A stretch of DNA of 64,000 nucleotides from Alistipes sp. CAG:435 (GCA_000433355.1 FR893173.1:1-64000), one strand, 5' to 3'; shown: positions 42,680 to 51,860, counted from the first letter of the stretch. A program made the numbers and translations. The notes: generated by a model not told the origin, from the sequence alone.

Positions 42680-43504
42680 CTACTTAACCTCACCTTTCTG
42701 GTAAGCGTTCACGGCCGCGCGGACCTGACCATATTCAAGCAAAAGCTTGCGGGCGAAGTCGTAGTCCTCGATGCCGGTCTCGCCCATGATCATCCTGGTT
42801 CCGCGATCGACGAGCTTACGGTTCGTCAGCTGCATGTCCACCATCTTGCTGCCCTTGACATGGCCGAGACGGATCATGGACACAGTCGAAATCATGTTCA
42901 GAACCAGTTTCTGGGCCGTGCCGGCCTTCATTCTGGTGCTGCCGGTCACGAACTCAGGACCGACGACAACCACGATCGGAACCTCTGCTGCGGCTGCCAC
43001 CGGAGAATTCTCGTTGCAGGTGATGCAGCCTGTCAGAAGGCCGTTCTCGCGGGCTGTCTTCAATGCCCCGATCACATAAGGGGTTGTGCCAGAGGCCGCG
43101 ATTCCGATCACGACATCATTCTTTGTCGGTGAATATGCCTGAAGGTCTCTCCAGCCTCCCTCGACGTCGTCCTCAGCTCCTTCCACAGCGTCGCGGATGG
43201 CGCTGTCACCACCGGCCATGAAGCCGATGAACACGTCGTGGACTCCGTAGGTCGGAGGGATCTCGGAAGCGTCCACGATGCCCAGACGGCCACTCGTCCC
43301 GGCTCCGAGGTAGAACACACGACCGCCGAGAGGAACCCTCTCCACGATGCCGTCCACAAGTTTCCGAATCTGCGGTATCGCTCCGGCCACAGCGACCGGA
43401 ACCGTCCTGTCCTCAGTGTTGATCGCGTTCAGCAACTCTTCTGTGGACATCTTCTCAAGGTGGTCATACCTTGAGGACTGTTCTGTTGTTCTTGAATCTT
43501 CCAT
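42680..43504 (-). CDS. murQ: N-acetylmuramic acid 6-phosphate etherase
   Basis: This 274-residue SIS-domain enzyme cleaves the lactyl ether of MurNAc-6-phosphate to give GlcNAc-6-phosphate and lactate in peptidoglycan recycling. The text YLGAGTSGRLGIVDASEIPPTYG is the MurQ signature, and GIAASGTTPYVIGAL is the second SIS loop. The C-terminal LTNRKLVDRGTRMIM is also typical. It is 37 bp behind the amino-sugar kinase, which can provide its phosphorylated substrate. Confidence 0.96.
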   Translation of the reverse strand: MEDSRTTEQSSRYDHLEKMSTEELLNAINTEDRTVPVAVAGAIPQIRKLVDGIVERVPLGGRVFYLGAGTSGRLGIVDASEIPPTYGVHDVFIGFMAGGDSAIRDAVEGAEDDVEGGWRDLQAYSPTKNDVVIGIAASGTTPYVIGALKTARENGLLTGCITCNENSPVAAAAEVPIVVVVGPEFVTGSTRMKAGTAQKLVLNMISTVSMIRLGHVKGSKMVDMQLTNRKLVDRGTRMIMGETGIEDYDFARKLLLEYGQVRAAVNAYQKGEVK

Positions 43505-43541
43505 AACATCTTATGCCGGAACATCTCCGGCGAAGCCATTA

Positions 43542-44414
43542 TTATTTCTTTCCTAAATGATATTCGACGAGACCTTCGATCGGGGCCGGGATGATTGTGG
43601 AGAAACGGATTCCGTAAGGTTCGGCGACCTTCCTGATGATGTTCCTGTTGGCATAGCCGAAACCGCCCACTACACCCACCGGGTACCTGTCGATGTCGTA
43701 CTGCATCAAAGCCCTCTCGATGAAGTCCCTGAAATTCTGCTCCACAAGGCCGCGGACATATTCACAGGTGTCGTACCTCTGAAGAATCCACGGAGCGAAT
43801 GAGCCGAGGTACTTTGAAGGGGCCTCGCCACGGTAGACGTTCTGCACGACGGTCATGTAGTCAACCTTGAAATCCCTGGCGAACTCACCCGCGACCGGCT
43901 CCGGCACAAGTCCCTTGAGGAAATCGGCCATGAAAAGCCTGCCGAGCCTCGCACCGCCGCCCTCGTCTCCGAGGATGAATCCGGCAGAGCGGACGTTCTT
44001 CACCACATTCGTCCCGTCGAAAAGACAGCTGTTGGAGCCTGTGCCCATGATGGCCGCGACTCCGGGCTTGTGGCCGCACACGGCACGCGCCGCGTCCAGA
44101 AGATCCGAGGCATATTCCATCTCAGCCTCCGGGAACAACGACCTGAGCACGTGATCCAGCCCCTTCGCCTGCGGAGGCACCTTCTCACCTTCCGGCACAA
44201 TCAGGCCGGCGGCGTAGAAATGGACCTCGGACACCTTTGAGTCCAGTCCCCTGGCCTTGAACTCGGCCATCGCTTCGGCCACTATCCCCTCGATGACATC
44301 CTGAGGCATCGTGGCCAGATTCATGCCCGCGGTCTTGACATTAATAGGTTCCTTGTCCAGGGCCGCCGCGCACCAATCGGTCTTCGTCGCCCCGCTTTCC
44401 ACAATGATAATCAT
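43542..44414 (-). CDS. BadF/BcrA-type N-acetyl-amino-sugar kinase
   Basis: This 290-residue ASKHA-fold kinase has the phosphate-1 motif VESGATKTDW, the phosphate-2 motif AAIMGTGSNSCLF, and GDEGGGARLGRLF, which is diagnostic of the N-acetylglucosamine kinase (BadF/BadG) family. Located directly upstream of murQ, it probably phosphorylates MurNAc and/or GlcNAc recovered from the cell wall, as MurK does. The choice between GlcNAc and MurNAc is not readable from sequence. A TAnnTTTG box lies upstream. Confidence 0.85.
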   Translation of the reverse strand: MIIIVESGATKTDWCAAALDKEPINVKTAGMNLATMPQDVIEGIVAEAMAEFKARGLDSKVSEVHFYAAGLIVPEGEKVPPQAKGLDHVLRSLFPEAEMEYASDLLDAARAVCGHKPGVAAIMGTGSNSCLFDGTNVVKNVRSAGFILGDEGGGARLGRLFMADFLKGLVPEPVAGEFARDFKVDYMTVVQNVYRGEAPSKYLGSFAPWILQRYDTCEYVRGLVEQNFRDFIERALMQYDIDRYPVGVVGGFGYANRNIIRKVAEPYGIRFSTIIPAPIEGLVEYHLGKK

Positions 44415-44468
44415 AATCGAATCTTTTTATGCCCGGCGATGCTTCCACCGCCGTGGTTGAAAATCATG

Positions 44469-44476
44469 CAAAGATA
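44469..44476 (-). promoter_or_regulatory. -7 box for the kinase-murQ-recR-mntP cluster
   Basis: TATCTTTG on the minus strand lies 54 bp before the kinase ATG at 44414. No -33 TTG is evident at 19-21 bp. Confidence 0.55.
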
Positions 44477-44516
44477 CTTCTTTCCAGCGAAATACTATAA
44501 TTATTTCACAGGACAC

Positions 44517-45632
44517 TTACCTCAGCGCCTTCCTCATGACAGGCAGCACCCTCTCCACGTAGCGCATCATTCCGAGGTCGGTGAAATGGACGCCATCAAC
44601 AGTGGCCTCGCCGTCATCGCCGATCAGGCCGTCGGTGGAGACGTAGTACAGCCTCTTTTCGCCAGCTTTTTTCAGCTTCTTGTACAGGGCAAGCTGTGCG
44701 GCGTTCTTGGATGTAACCTCCTCCAACATCTTCTGATCAAAACGGGTGTGAGGAAATGTCGGATCCTCGACGAGGATCACCGGGACATCCGGGAAAGCAT
44801 CCCTGATGATTCTGAAGAACTTCTCACCCCTTTCGTTTATCAGTTCGGCGGAGGAGTTCGGGACATAGTCGAGCACGATCAGGCTCGGGTTCTGGACACG
44901 GGTGATATATTCAGCGATCTCATAGTCCAGCCGTGCGTTGCCGCTGAATCCAAGGTTGATGACCTCCCTGTCGAGCTTCCTGCCCAAGATGGCCGTGAAT
45001 GCCATTCCCGGACGCGATGTGCACCCTCCCTGAAGGATGCTCGTCCCGTACATGACAACAGGACGCTCAGTCTTAGGACTTTCCACAGCCGGAGCCTCTA
45101 TGACGGCCCCTTCGTCGATTCCAAGCTCAAGTTCTTCGATTCCGTTATACATGGAGAGGTAGAGCATATATTCCCTCATGTCAGGGGTCATGTTCGCGAT
45201 GATTGTCTTGTTTTTGACATTTTTGTCGCGTCCACCCCAGTCGAATCCGCTGCCGGCGAAACGCCAGCCGTCTTTTTCGGTCAGGATGTAAAGGTCGAGA
45301 CCGCTGTCACCTGCGTCTGTCATATGCGGCATATACTGGCGCGGGCTGGTGGACTTCCAACGGGCGCGGATCTGCGTGGAATTGGAGCGGAAGCGGATGT
45401 AAAGCCCGGCCGAATTGCGTCCCAAGTCCCACAAAGGGCCACGCACGACACCCTTGAATTCAGCCGGAAGCCGCTCATAACGGGCGGAAGTCTCCTCAAT
45501 GCACTTGCCATAGAGAGGGAACGCGGACGCGTCACAATAAACAACGCCCTTATCCTGAGCGGATGACATGGATGCCGCCAGAACAGCGAAAGCCATGCAT
45601 AGAATGATTCTTCCGAAATCAGTCATATTCAT
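44517..45632 (-). CDS. Secreted SGNH/GDSL hydrolase with N-terminal GxDLY domain
   Basis: This 371-residue protein has a signal peptide (cleavage near SSAQ). The N-terminal jelly-roll domain (about 30-180) contains the GLDLY motif that names its family (PF14607). The C-terminal SGNH domain has block I GTSILQGG (catalytic Ser), block II GFSGNA, block III with an Asn, and block V DGVHFTDLG with Asp and His. Such enzymes deacylate or deacetylate sugars or lipids. It is 6 bp behind pnuC, so the two are cotranscribed. Confidence 0.88.
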   Translation of the reverse strand: MNMTDFGRIILCMAFAVLAASMSSAQDKGVVYCDASAFPLYGKCIEETSARYERLPAEFKGVVRGPLWDLGRNSAGLYIRFRSNSTQIRARWKSTSPRQYMPHMTDAGDSGLDLYILTEKDGWRFAGSGFDWGGRDKNVKNKTIIANMTPDMREYMLYLSMYNGIEELELGIDEGAVIEAPAVESPKTERPVVMYGTSILQGGCTSRPGMAFTAILGRKLDREVINLGFSGNARLDYEIAEYITRVQNPSLIVLDYVPNSSAELINERGEKFFRIIRDAFPDVPVILVEDPTFPHTRFDQKMLEEVTSKNAAQLALYKKLKKAGEKRLYYVSTDGLIGDDGEATVDGVHFTDLGMMRYVERVLPVMRKALR

Positions 45633-45638
45633 TGATTA

Positions 45639-46232
45639 TCAGTTAATATATTTTCCTTTTCCAAGCCAATGGAACAACCCGTAGGCCGCGGCCGCGACAT
45701 AGCCCACATAAAGAGCCGTCAGCCAGAACTGCCCTTCCATGAAGCACATCACGACAAGGATGATGTCGGTGACGATCCAGACAACCCAGTGGTACGGGAT
45801 CGAGCGGCCGAGCCAGTATGTGGCGACCACGGACATCATCGCCGACGCCGAGTCCAGCCAGGTGCTGGAACCTCCCAACACTTCAAGGACCCAGACAAGA
45901 GCGACTGTTCCCGCGATGAATATGACCGCGCTCCACAAGGCGGTCGCCCCGCTCATCCTTCCGAGGTGGACAGTGGCGTCCTCTTGTCCGCCGGACCCGG
46001 CAAGCGCCCTACTGTCCTTTCTCCACTGATAAAGCCCCCATACGGACATCCCCACGTAATAAATGTTCAGCGCCATGTTCGACCAAAGATGCTGCACTGC
46101 GAATGAATATGCGCACGCGAGCCCAGTGGCGATTCCGAAGTACCACATGCTGTTCTTCTGGAGCACTTCCAAAACGATATACGGGACGCCCGTCACCAGA
46201 GCGAAGATTTCTATTACCTTGACTATGTCCAT
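45639..46232 (-). CDS. pnuC: PnuC-family vitamin transporter (nicotinamide riboside)
   Basis: This 197-residue protein has seven hydrophobic helices. The family text YYVGMSVWGLYQWRKD and the C-terminal IPYHWVVWIVTDIILVVMCF match PnuC transporters, which move uncharged vitamin precursors by facilitated diffusion, trapped by phosphorylation. Nicotinamide riboside is the default guess; thiamine (PnuT) or riboflavin (PnuX) cannot be excluded, and no riboswitch is visible. The start at 46232 is nearly at the predicted transcription start, so the mRNA may be leaderless. Confidence 0.87.
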   Translation of the reverse strand: MDIVKVIEIFALVTGVPYIVLEVLQKNSMWYFGIATGLACAYSFAVQHLWSNMALNIYYVGMSVWGLYQWRKDSRALAGSGGQEDATVHLGRMSGATALWSAVIFIAGTVALVWVLEVLGGSSTWLDSASAMMSVVATYWLGRSIPYHWVVWIVTDIILVVMCFMEGQFWLTALYVGYVAAAAYGLFHWLGKGKYIN

Positions 46233-46238
46233 GGGATA

Positions 46239-46246
46239 CAAAAATA
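46239..46246 (-). promoter_or_regulatory. -7 box for pnuC, implies leaderless mRNA
   Basis: TATTTTTG on the minus strand ends only 6 bp before the ATG at 46232. With the usual 5-7 bp from box to start of transcription, the mRNA would begin at or next to the start codon. Confidence 0.5.
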
Positions 46247-46268
46247 GTCATTTTCACACACCTTTTCA

Positions 46269-46298
46269 TTGAATATCTTCAGTTTTTGTGTACATTTG
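46269..46298 (+). promoter_or_regulatory. Promoter of the 46339-49615 gene pair
   Basis: TTG (46269-46271) and TACATTTG (46291-46298) are spaced by 19 bp. The ATG at 46339 follows 40 bp later. It is divergent from the pnuC promoter. Confidence 0.7.
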
Positions 46299-46338
46299 TC
46301 CGTGAGCTCTAACATCAATTATTGAAAACCAAATATTT

Positions 46339-48153
46339 ATGTCTTTCTCAAGCAAAACCGCACTGTTGGTGGTACTGGCGGTCAACATCCAGGCTTCGTT
46401 CTGTTCCTGCGTCAACGAGGACTACGACCTTACCAAGGATTTCGACAAGACAATAAGCATCGGCGGCGACATCCACGCGCCGATAGGAAACTCGGAGACA
46501 ATCCTGATCTCCGACCTGCTGGACATAGACGAGAACGGAACCGGGGTTCTTGTCGTCAGCGCCGACGGCGACTATTCCTTGCACCTGTCAGGCAACCGCA
46601 CCGAGACCGGCTTCAACGTGCCCTCTGTCTCAATCACCCGTGGACTTGTCAACGAAGGAGGTTTCACGGCAGGCATTGACCGCTCCCTGATCATGAGCGA
46701 GACCGGAGTCATCTCTCCGGAATCGCCGCTGCCTTCAGGACTGACTTTCTCAAGGAATTTCACCCCCATCCCGACTCCGGTCACGATCGACGAGGCTGTT
46801 CCTGAGGAGATAGTTGACGTCAAGGGTGTCACAGGCAAGGCGACAGGTACCGTCTCATTCAGCGCCAATGTCGGGAAAGCCACCGTCACAGGTCTTGTCA
46901 TAGACTTTCCCGACTACCTCGAAATCGGAGATATAACGACAAAGAGCGGCCGGATCTCATACTCTTTCGACAAGGAAAGGAATATGCTCACCTTCGATCC
47001 TGTGGAAGTCAGCAAGTCTCCCAATTCCGTCAATCTGGAGATCACCGGAATTGATTTCGACAAGATTCCGGCAGGACAAGGTTTCATGGCGGACAGACAC
47101 AGGATCATCGTCAACGATGACATCAAGCTTAGCGGATTCAATGTAAAGGTGCTCTCAGACGACCTCGGAAGGACATTCGCTTCCATCCCGGAGGAGATTC
47201 TGGTGGATGTCGGCATAAATGTCGGCTCGATTGAAGTTGAAAGCGCCACAGTCAAGGTTGATCCGATAATCGACATAGACCCTAAGACCGTCGATGTCGG
47301 GACCATGCCGGATTTCATCGATGGTGACGGAACCGCGCTCGATCTGTACAACCCTCAGATAATGCTTCGCGTGGGCAACGACAGCCCGTTGGCCTTGACC
47401 CTGAACGCGGATCTGGAGTCCTTCAAAGGCGAGACAAAGAACACCGTGCACATCGGGGACAAGGGAGGCGCGACCGATGAAATCCGGATCGAGGCCGGCA
47501 AAGAGACAAGAATATGCCTCTCCGCCACGGGAGAGGACGTGCCTGAAGGCTACAACAACATCAAGGCTCCGGCTCTGCCCGACATCGTGAAAGATGTCCC
47601 TGAACGGATAGGAATCACCAACGTGGATGTCAAGGCGGAAGATGAGTTCATCACTGTGCGGACCGACAGGGAATATTCATTCTATTGCAGCTATGATGTC
47701 ATCGCCCCTCTGTCGTTCGGAAGCGGACTGAGGTTCGAGTACAGCTACGACTTCACGGGCTGGAACGAGACTTTCAACCCGCAGGACGGGGACGGCAAGG
47801 AGTTCGAGATCAGAAACGCGGATGTGACATTCGATTTCGTGAATATGATCCCTTTGGGAATCAGTCTGACAGTCTCCGCCATTGACAAAAGCGCAAGGGT
47901 GATCCCGGAGATCACCGTAACGGTGGACGGAAGCGTCTCGTCAGGATCCATCGAGAGACCAAGCCGGAATCCGATGACGATGACCCTCAAATCTTCGGCC
48001 GGGGATCTGAAAAGGCTGGACGGGCTGAGGTTGAATCTGGAGGCCTCCGGAACCGACAGGGAGCACCAAGGAACCTGCCTCAACAAGAACCAGGGAATCA
48101 GGTTGGAGAACATGAAGATCAGAATGCAAGGTTCGGTCACGACCGAGTTCTGA
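46339..48153 (+). CDS. Unrecognised large surface or periplasmic lipoprotein paired with DUF5723 gene
   Basis: This 604-residue protein has an N-terminal signal ending in SFCSCVNEDYDL, where Cys25 (or Cys23) is the likely lipidated residue although the lipobox is unusual. The mature part is almost all beta strand: repeated stretches of VNLEITGIDF, VEVESATVKVDPIIDID and similar text suggest several stacked Ig-like or jelly-roll domains. No catalytic motif is seen. The DxDLTKDFDKT opening resembles Bacteroidota envelope proteins encoded next to DUF5723 barrels. The gene is 46 bp before such a barrel, so the two probably form one envelope system. The function is unknown. Confidence 0.75.
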   Translation: MSFSSKTALLVVLAVNIQASFCSCVNEDYDLTKDFDKTISIGGDIHAPIGNSETILISDLLDIDENGTGVLVVSADGDYSLHLSGNRTETGFNVPSVSITRGLVNEGGFTAGIDRSLIMSETGVISPESPLPSGLTFSRNFTPIPTPVTIDEAVPEEIVDVKGVTGKATGTVSFSANVGKATVTGLVIDFPDYLEIGDITTKSGRISYSFDKERNMLTFDPVEVSKSPNSVNLEITGIDFDKIPAGQGFMADRHRIIVNDDIKLSGFNVKVLSDDLGRTFASIPEEILVDVGINVGSIEVESATVKVDPIIDIDPKTVDVGTMPDFIDGDGTALDLYNPQIMLRVGNDSPLALTLNADLESFKGETKNTVHIGDKGGATDEIRIEAGKETRICLSATGEDVPEGYNNIKAPALPDIVKDVPERIGITNVDVKAEDEFITVRTDREYSFYCSYDVIAPLSFGSGLRFEYSYDFTGWNETFNPQDGDGKEFEIRNADVTFDFVNMIPLGISLTVSAIDKSARVIPEITVTVDGSVSSGSIERPSRNPMTMTLKSSAGDLKRLDGLRLNLEASGTDREHQGTCLNKNQGIRLENMKIRMQGSVTTEF

Positions 48154-48199
48154 CAGAATCCCCATGGATCAACGTAACATTCATCAAAAGTCAGACACA

Positions 48200-49615
48200 A
48201 TGAAAAAGGCAATCATATTCATCATCATCGCGCTTGCAGCCGCCGAAGGGGCCTTCGCGCAGCAGATATTCCGCTCCACGTATTTTCTCGAAGGCTATAA
48301 CCACAGGCATCAGTTCAATCCGGCCTTCGCGTCAAGCACCAGCTATTTCACGGTTCCGGTCATCGGTTCCTTCAATCTGGAGACGCAAAGCAACATGGGA
48401 GTCAGCACATTTCTCTACCCTGTCGACGGAAAGCTGACCACATTCATGAATTCCGCCGTTCCGGCCGACGAGTTCCTGGGCAAGCTGAGTCCTGACAACC
48501 AACTCAATGTGGACAACACGGTCTCTCTGCTATCGCTCGGCATATCGAAAGGAGAATCTTTCTTTTCGTTCGATGTCAACATGAGAACCTGCGCGGCCGT
48601 CAATCTGCCGTATAGTCTCTTCGATTTCATGAAAAACGCCGGCAAGTCACAGAACTACGACGTTTCCGGAATATCAGCCAGTGTGGACAGCCGTCTGGAG
48701 TTCGCGTTGGGCTATAGCCGCCGCGTCACGGAGAGGCTCAGTGTGGGCGGAAGGGTGAAATTTCTCGTGGGGACAGCCAACATGAAAGCGGACATAGAGA
48801 GAATGAATATTCAGATGACAGAAGACAGGTGGTCAATCCAGTCGGACGGAAGCCTGAAATCATCATCATTCCTGGACATACAGACAAAAGGAGAATCCGG
48901 AGCCGCGCTCGACAATCCTTCCGACAAGGATCTGCTGGACTTCGACAGCGTAAAGGCAAACAAAAACTCTCTTGTGAACGGATTCGGAGCCGCGATTGAC
49001 CTCGGCGCGGAGCTGGAAATCATAGATGGGTTAAAACTTTCCTTGGCTGTCAACGATTTAGGCTACATGGCTTGGAAGAATACCACTGTGGCGCGGACCA
49101 GCGGAGAAGGATGGTCGTTCGACGGGTTCGACAATGTCTCGTTCGATGGAGACAAGGATAATTCGCTCAAAAACCAGCTCGATGACCTGACGGATGAAGT
49201 GATGGATTTGTTTGACTTCAGGAGAACCGAGAAAAACGGGACAGACGGTGGAATGACAGCCGCGACTGTCAATGTGGGGGCCGAGTACACAATGCCGTTC
49301 TACAGCGGCTTGTCAGCCGGTCTTCTGAGTTCGACCTACATCCACGGAGCGTACAGTTGGACCGAAGCGCGTCTGTTCGCCAATGTCAAACCGGTTGAAT
49401 GGTTCAGCGCAAGTGTGAACTATGCCGTGTCCAAATTCGGGTCAACGGTCGGGGCTGTTGTAGGATTCCATGTTCCGGGATTCAACATATTCATCGGCTC
49501 AGACCACCTTCCGTTCAGGTTCGCCAAGGCGAATGACTGGATCCTCTACCCTTACGGGAAACTGAACACCAACCTCAACTTAGGAATCTCGTTTAATCTC
49601 GGGAAAAGGGATTAG
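48200..49615 (+). CDS. DUF5723-family outer-membrane protein
   Basis: This 471-residue protein has a signal peptide (MKKAIIFIIIALAAAEGAFAQ) and a mature region starting with TYFLEGYNHRHQFNPAFAS, a hallmark of DUF5723 and related PorV/FadL-like barrels. Gly/aromatic amphipathic strands fill the rest, and the C-terminus reads LGISFNLGKRD, without a terminal aromatic residue. The start at 48200 was chosen for its Lys-Lys signal sequence. It is cotranscribed with the preceding lipoprotein. It probably forms a 14-stranded barrel for hydrophobic compounds or secretion; the role is unproven. Confidence 0.8.
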   Translation: MKKAIIFIIIALAAAEGAFAQQIFRSTYFLEGYNHRHQFNPAFASSTSYFTVPVIGSFNLETQSNMGVSTFLYPVDGKLTTFMNSAVPADEFLGKLSPDNQLNVDNTVSLLSLGISKGESFFSFDVNMRTCAAVNLPYSLFDFMKNAGKSQNYDVSGISASVDSRLEFALGYSRRVTERLSVGGRVKFLVGTANMKADIERMNIQMTEDRWSIQSDGSLKSSSFLDIQTKGESGAALDNPSDKDLLDFDSVKANKNSLVNGFGAAIDLGAELEIIDGLKLSLAVNDLGYMAWKNTTVARTSGEGWSFDGFDNVSFDGDKDNSLKNQLDDLTDEVMDLFDFRRTEKNGTDGGMTAATVNVGAEYTMPFYSGLSAGLLSSTYIHGAYSWTEARLFANVKPVEWFSASVNYAVSKFGSTVGAVVGFHVPGFNIFIGSDHLPFRFAKANDWILYPYGKLNTNLNLGISFNLGKRD

Positions 49616-49639
49616 GTCACTTCGACAGGCTCAGTGACC
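49615..49639. repeat. Complete 25-bp REP at convergent gene ends
   Basis: This is the best-preserved copy: GGTCACT and AGTGACC arms flank TCGACAGGCTC. It starts on the last base of the DUF5723 stop codon and ends 9 bp before the stop of the convergent gene. It could serve as a bidirectional transcript end. Confidence 0.85.
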
Positions 49640-49648
49640 AACTGACAA

Positions 49649-50797
49649 TTAAAACAAGGAGACCAGAACGTACATCCAATGCGCCGCGAAAGCGGCGGCG
49701 AGTCCTCCGATTGTGTGCGCCAGAATGGCTTTCGGGGTCAATTCCCTGTAACCCAGAGAGTCAAGCATAGCCGTGTGGGTGCTGAGGAATCCGCTCCAGC
49801 ACATTCCGATGGCCGTGAAGACAGCGATCGCGTTGCCGTCGGCCCAACCGTTGGCCACAAAGTTAGGCACGAGGCTGAGGGCAGCCCCAACAGCTCCGAG
49901 AGATGTGATCGGGAACGCCACAAGGTGAGGGTCATTGAATCCGAACAGAGCCTTGAACACGAAATCGATCTTGTCGGCCAGCCAAGGCAGGATCTCCACG
50001 CCCTCGTAGGCCGCGCCCGTGTAAGCACCTGAGGCAGAAGGGCCGAAAGTCAGAATCATCACGAATGTGGATATTATGAGCACACCCGGAATGATGGACA
50101 TTCCGACCTCGACTCCCGAACGGCCGCCGTCCAGAAGGCAGTCCAGAATCCTTGTGAAAAGCGACTTCTTCTCCTCTTCCTTTTCTTCGGCCTCCTCTTC
50201 CTCAATGCCTTCGCAAGCCTCCTCGGTAAGGTACTGAGGGAAAGCCTTCAGCGTGAATCTCTGCATAAGCCTTGTGGAGACGATGCAGCCGCAGAACGCC
50301 CCGAAAAGGCCGATCAGCGACTCCTTGAAGAAGCCTTGCCCCATCATAAAGACGATCACGATGAGTCCCATTCCGAACGCCGTTCCGAAATTGGTCAGGG
50401 AAATCAGCTGGTACTTCTTGAAATATTTGCTGAATCTCTTGTCCTTTGACAGCGAGATGATCGCCGGGTTGTCCGACAGGAATGTCATCACGGCACCCAG
50501 CGAGGCGACTCCCGGAAGGTTGAACAGCGGCTTCATCAGCGGTCGGAGCAGTTTCTCCAGAATGGATACCACCCCGAACTCGGCGAACAGGCGGCTGAGC
50601 GCTCCCATCAGCACACAGATGGACATCAGGTAGAACACGGTGTTGATCAAAAGATCATGTGCGGTTTTCATCACGGTGTTGAGCATGTTGGCCATGCCCA
50701 TCGAGATGCCCAGATAGGCAAAGAAACCGATGACGATGACAAGACAGATCACCCCGTTCAGGGCGGGGCTCGAAGACTTTTTCCTGGTCTTATTCAT
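49649..50797 (-). CDS. Nucleoside-recognition (Gate) domain membrane protein
   Basis: This 382-residue protein has about nine membrane helices in two Gate-type halves, with TFLSDNPAIISLSKDKRF in the first and GVEVGMSIIPGVLIISTFVMILTFG opening the second. A charged Glu/Lys-rich cytosolic loop (about 198-212) separates the halves. It resembles the fused SpmA/SpmB-like and nucleoside-recognition proteins (PF07670), whose substrate is unsettled. It stands alone between convergent and same-strand neighbours. Confidence 0.75.
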   Translation of the reverse strand: MNKTRKKSSSPALNGVICLVIVIGFFAYLGISMGMANMLNTVMKTAHDLLINTVFYLMSICVLMGALSRLFAEFGVVSILEKLLRPLMKPLFNLPGVASLGAVMTFLSDNPAIISLSKDKRFSKYFKKYQLISLTNFGTAFGMGLIVIVFMMGQGFFKESLIGLFGAFCGCIVSTRLMQRFTLKAFPQYLTEEACEGIEEEEAEEKEEEKKSLFTRILDCLLDGGRSGVEVGMSIIPGVLIISTFVMILTFGPSASGAYTGAAYEGVEILPWLADKIDFVFKALFGFNDPHLVAFPITSLGAVGAALSLVPNFVANGWADGNAIAVFTAIGMCWSGFLSTHTAMLDSLGYRELTPKAILAHTIGGLAAAFAAHWMYVLVSLF

Positions 50798-50837
50798 AAC
50801 AGGCTTGTTAACGCTTTAGAGGCGGAATATTCAGAAA

Positions 50838-51860
50838 CTATCGTTTGAGCAGGCTCATCCTCCAGGTGAGGCCGACGCTGGCGATCTGTTGGTTGTCAAG
50901 CAAGACACCGGCAGGGTTGCCGTTGTCCCCGAATGAGTGGCAGAATGTGGCGTGGAGGCGGATGCTCTTGTCAGCAAGCGGGAAATATTCCACACCGCAG
51001 CCGACTCTTCCCATCGATGTGCCCGGCATGACACACCAATCCCCTTCCCTGTCAAGATCGTTATGGTCAAAGCTCGCCTTTCCAAAGACATTCAACTTGT
51101 CATTGAATGAATATGCCACCTTACCGATGAGCGTGAAGTCCCTCAGGAACGACATCTTGTCCACGAGCGACCGGTTCATAAAGTCTGCGAACACAGTTAA
51201 CTTCCCTAAAGAGAAATGGTTGCCGAGGGCGAGATAGTTGATGAACTTTCCGGGAAGATATTCAATCATATTCAGTGACCATATGGAATCAAAACAGCCA
51301 TGGGAGCCGTTCCACATCAGGTTGTAGGCATACAGGTCACTGTTCTCCCGCCGGAATGGACTCTGGCAGAGCTGGAACCGCAGCAGGTCAGTTCCTCCGC
51401 CAAATGAATATCCCGCGTTGACTCCCATCTGGTAGCAGGAGATGTTGCTGCAATATTCGGAAAAGAAGTAGATGTCGATAGGAGCGATGTCATATTCATA
51501 CCCTCCGATCTCGACAATCTGCTTGCCGCCGGAGAAGCTCCAACGCTCGTCCGGCCTATAAGTGAGGTAAAGGAAGTCCGTGGCGTTGAAGAAACTTTCA
51601 CTGCCGTGGCCGCGGTAGAGCCGCTGCCGGTAGTTGTAGGAGAAATGTTCATTGAACTCTCCGTTTATCAGGATGCTGACATTCTTGCCCTTGAAGCCGC
51701 AGTTGCCCTTGACGGCATCCCCGCCCACGTACTCCCGCTGGTAATCCACCCTTGCCTGAAGCCCGATATTCACCAAGTTACCGTCCTGCGCTCCCGCAGT
51801 CCGACTTACAAAAAGCAACAAAATCACCGCAATCGGCGTCTTTTTGATACGCATACTCAA
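50838..51860 (-). CDS. Porin of the phosphate-selective OprO/OprP-like family
   Basis: This 340-residue protein has a signal peptide (ending SRTAGAQ) and a barrel-type mature region. The text WSFSGGKQIVEIGGYEYDIAPIDIYFFSEY matches the Bacteroidota OprO/P family loop. It ends in LTWRMSLLKR, without the classical terminal Phe. The role would be diffusion of small anions or phosphate across the outer membrane. Its gene is followed by the nucleoside-recognition gene on the same strand, 40 bp away. Confidence 0.75.
   Translation of the reverse strand: MSMRIKKTPIAVILLLFVSRTAGAQDGNLVNIGLQARVDYQREYVGGDAVKGNCGFKGKNVSILINGEFNEHFSYNYRQRLYRGHGSESFFNATDFLYLTYRPDERWSFSGGKQIVEIGGYEYDIAPIDIYFFSEYCSNISCYQMGVNAGYSFGGGTDLLRFQLCQSPFRRENSDLYAYNLMWNGSHGCFDSIWSLNMIEYLPGKFINYLALGNHFSLGKLTVFADFMNRSLVDKMSFLRDFTLIGKVAYSFNDKLNVFGKASFDHNDLDREGDWCVMPGTSMGRVGCGVEYFPLADKSIRLHATFCHSFGDNGNPAGVLLDNQQIASVGLTWRMSLLKR

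Noticed and set aside
44439..45566. A 375-codon plus-strand open frame opposite the SGNH hydrolase
   Set aside because: The minus strand holds a complete signal peptide and all SGNH catalytic blocks; the opposite frame has no motif or promoter.
46233..46338. An NAD- or thiamine-responsive riboswitch upstream of pnuC
   Set aside because: The promoter lies almost on the start codon and no conserved riboswitch core was found.
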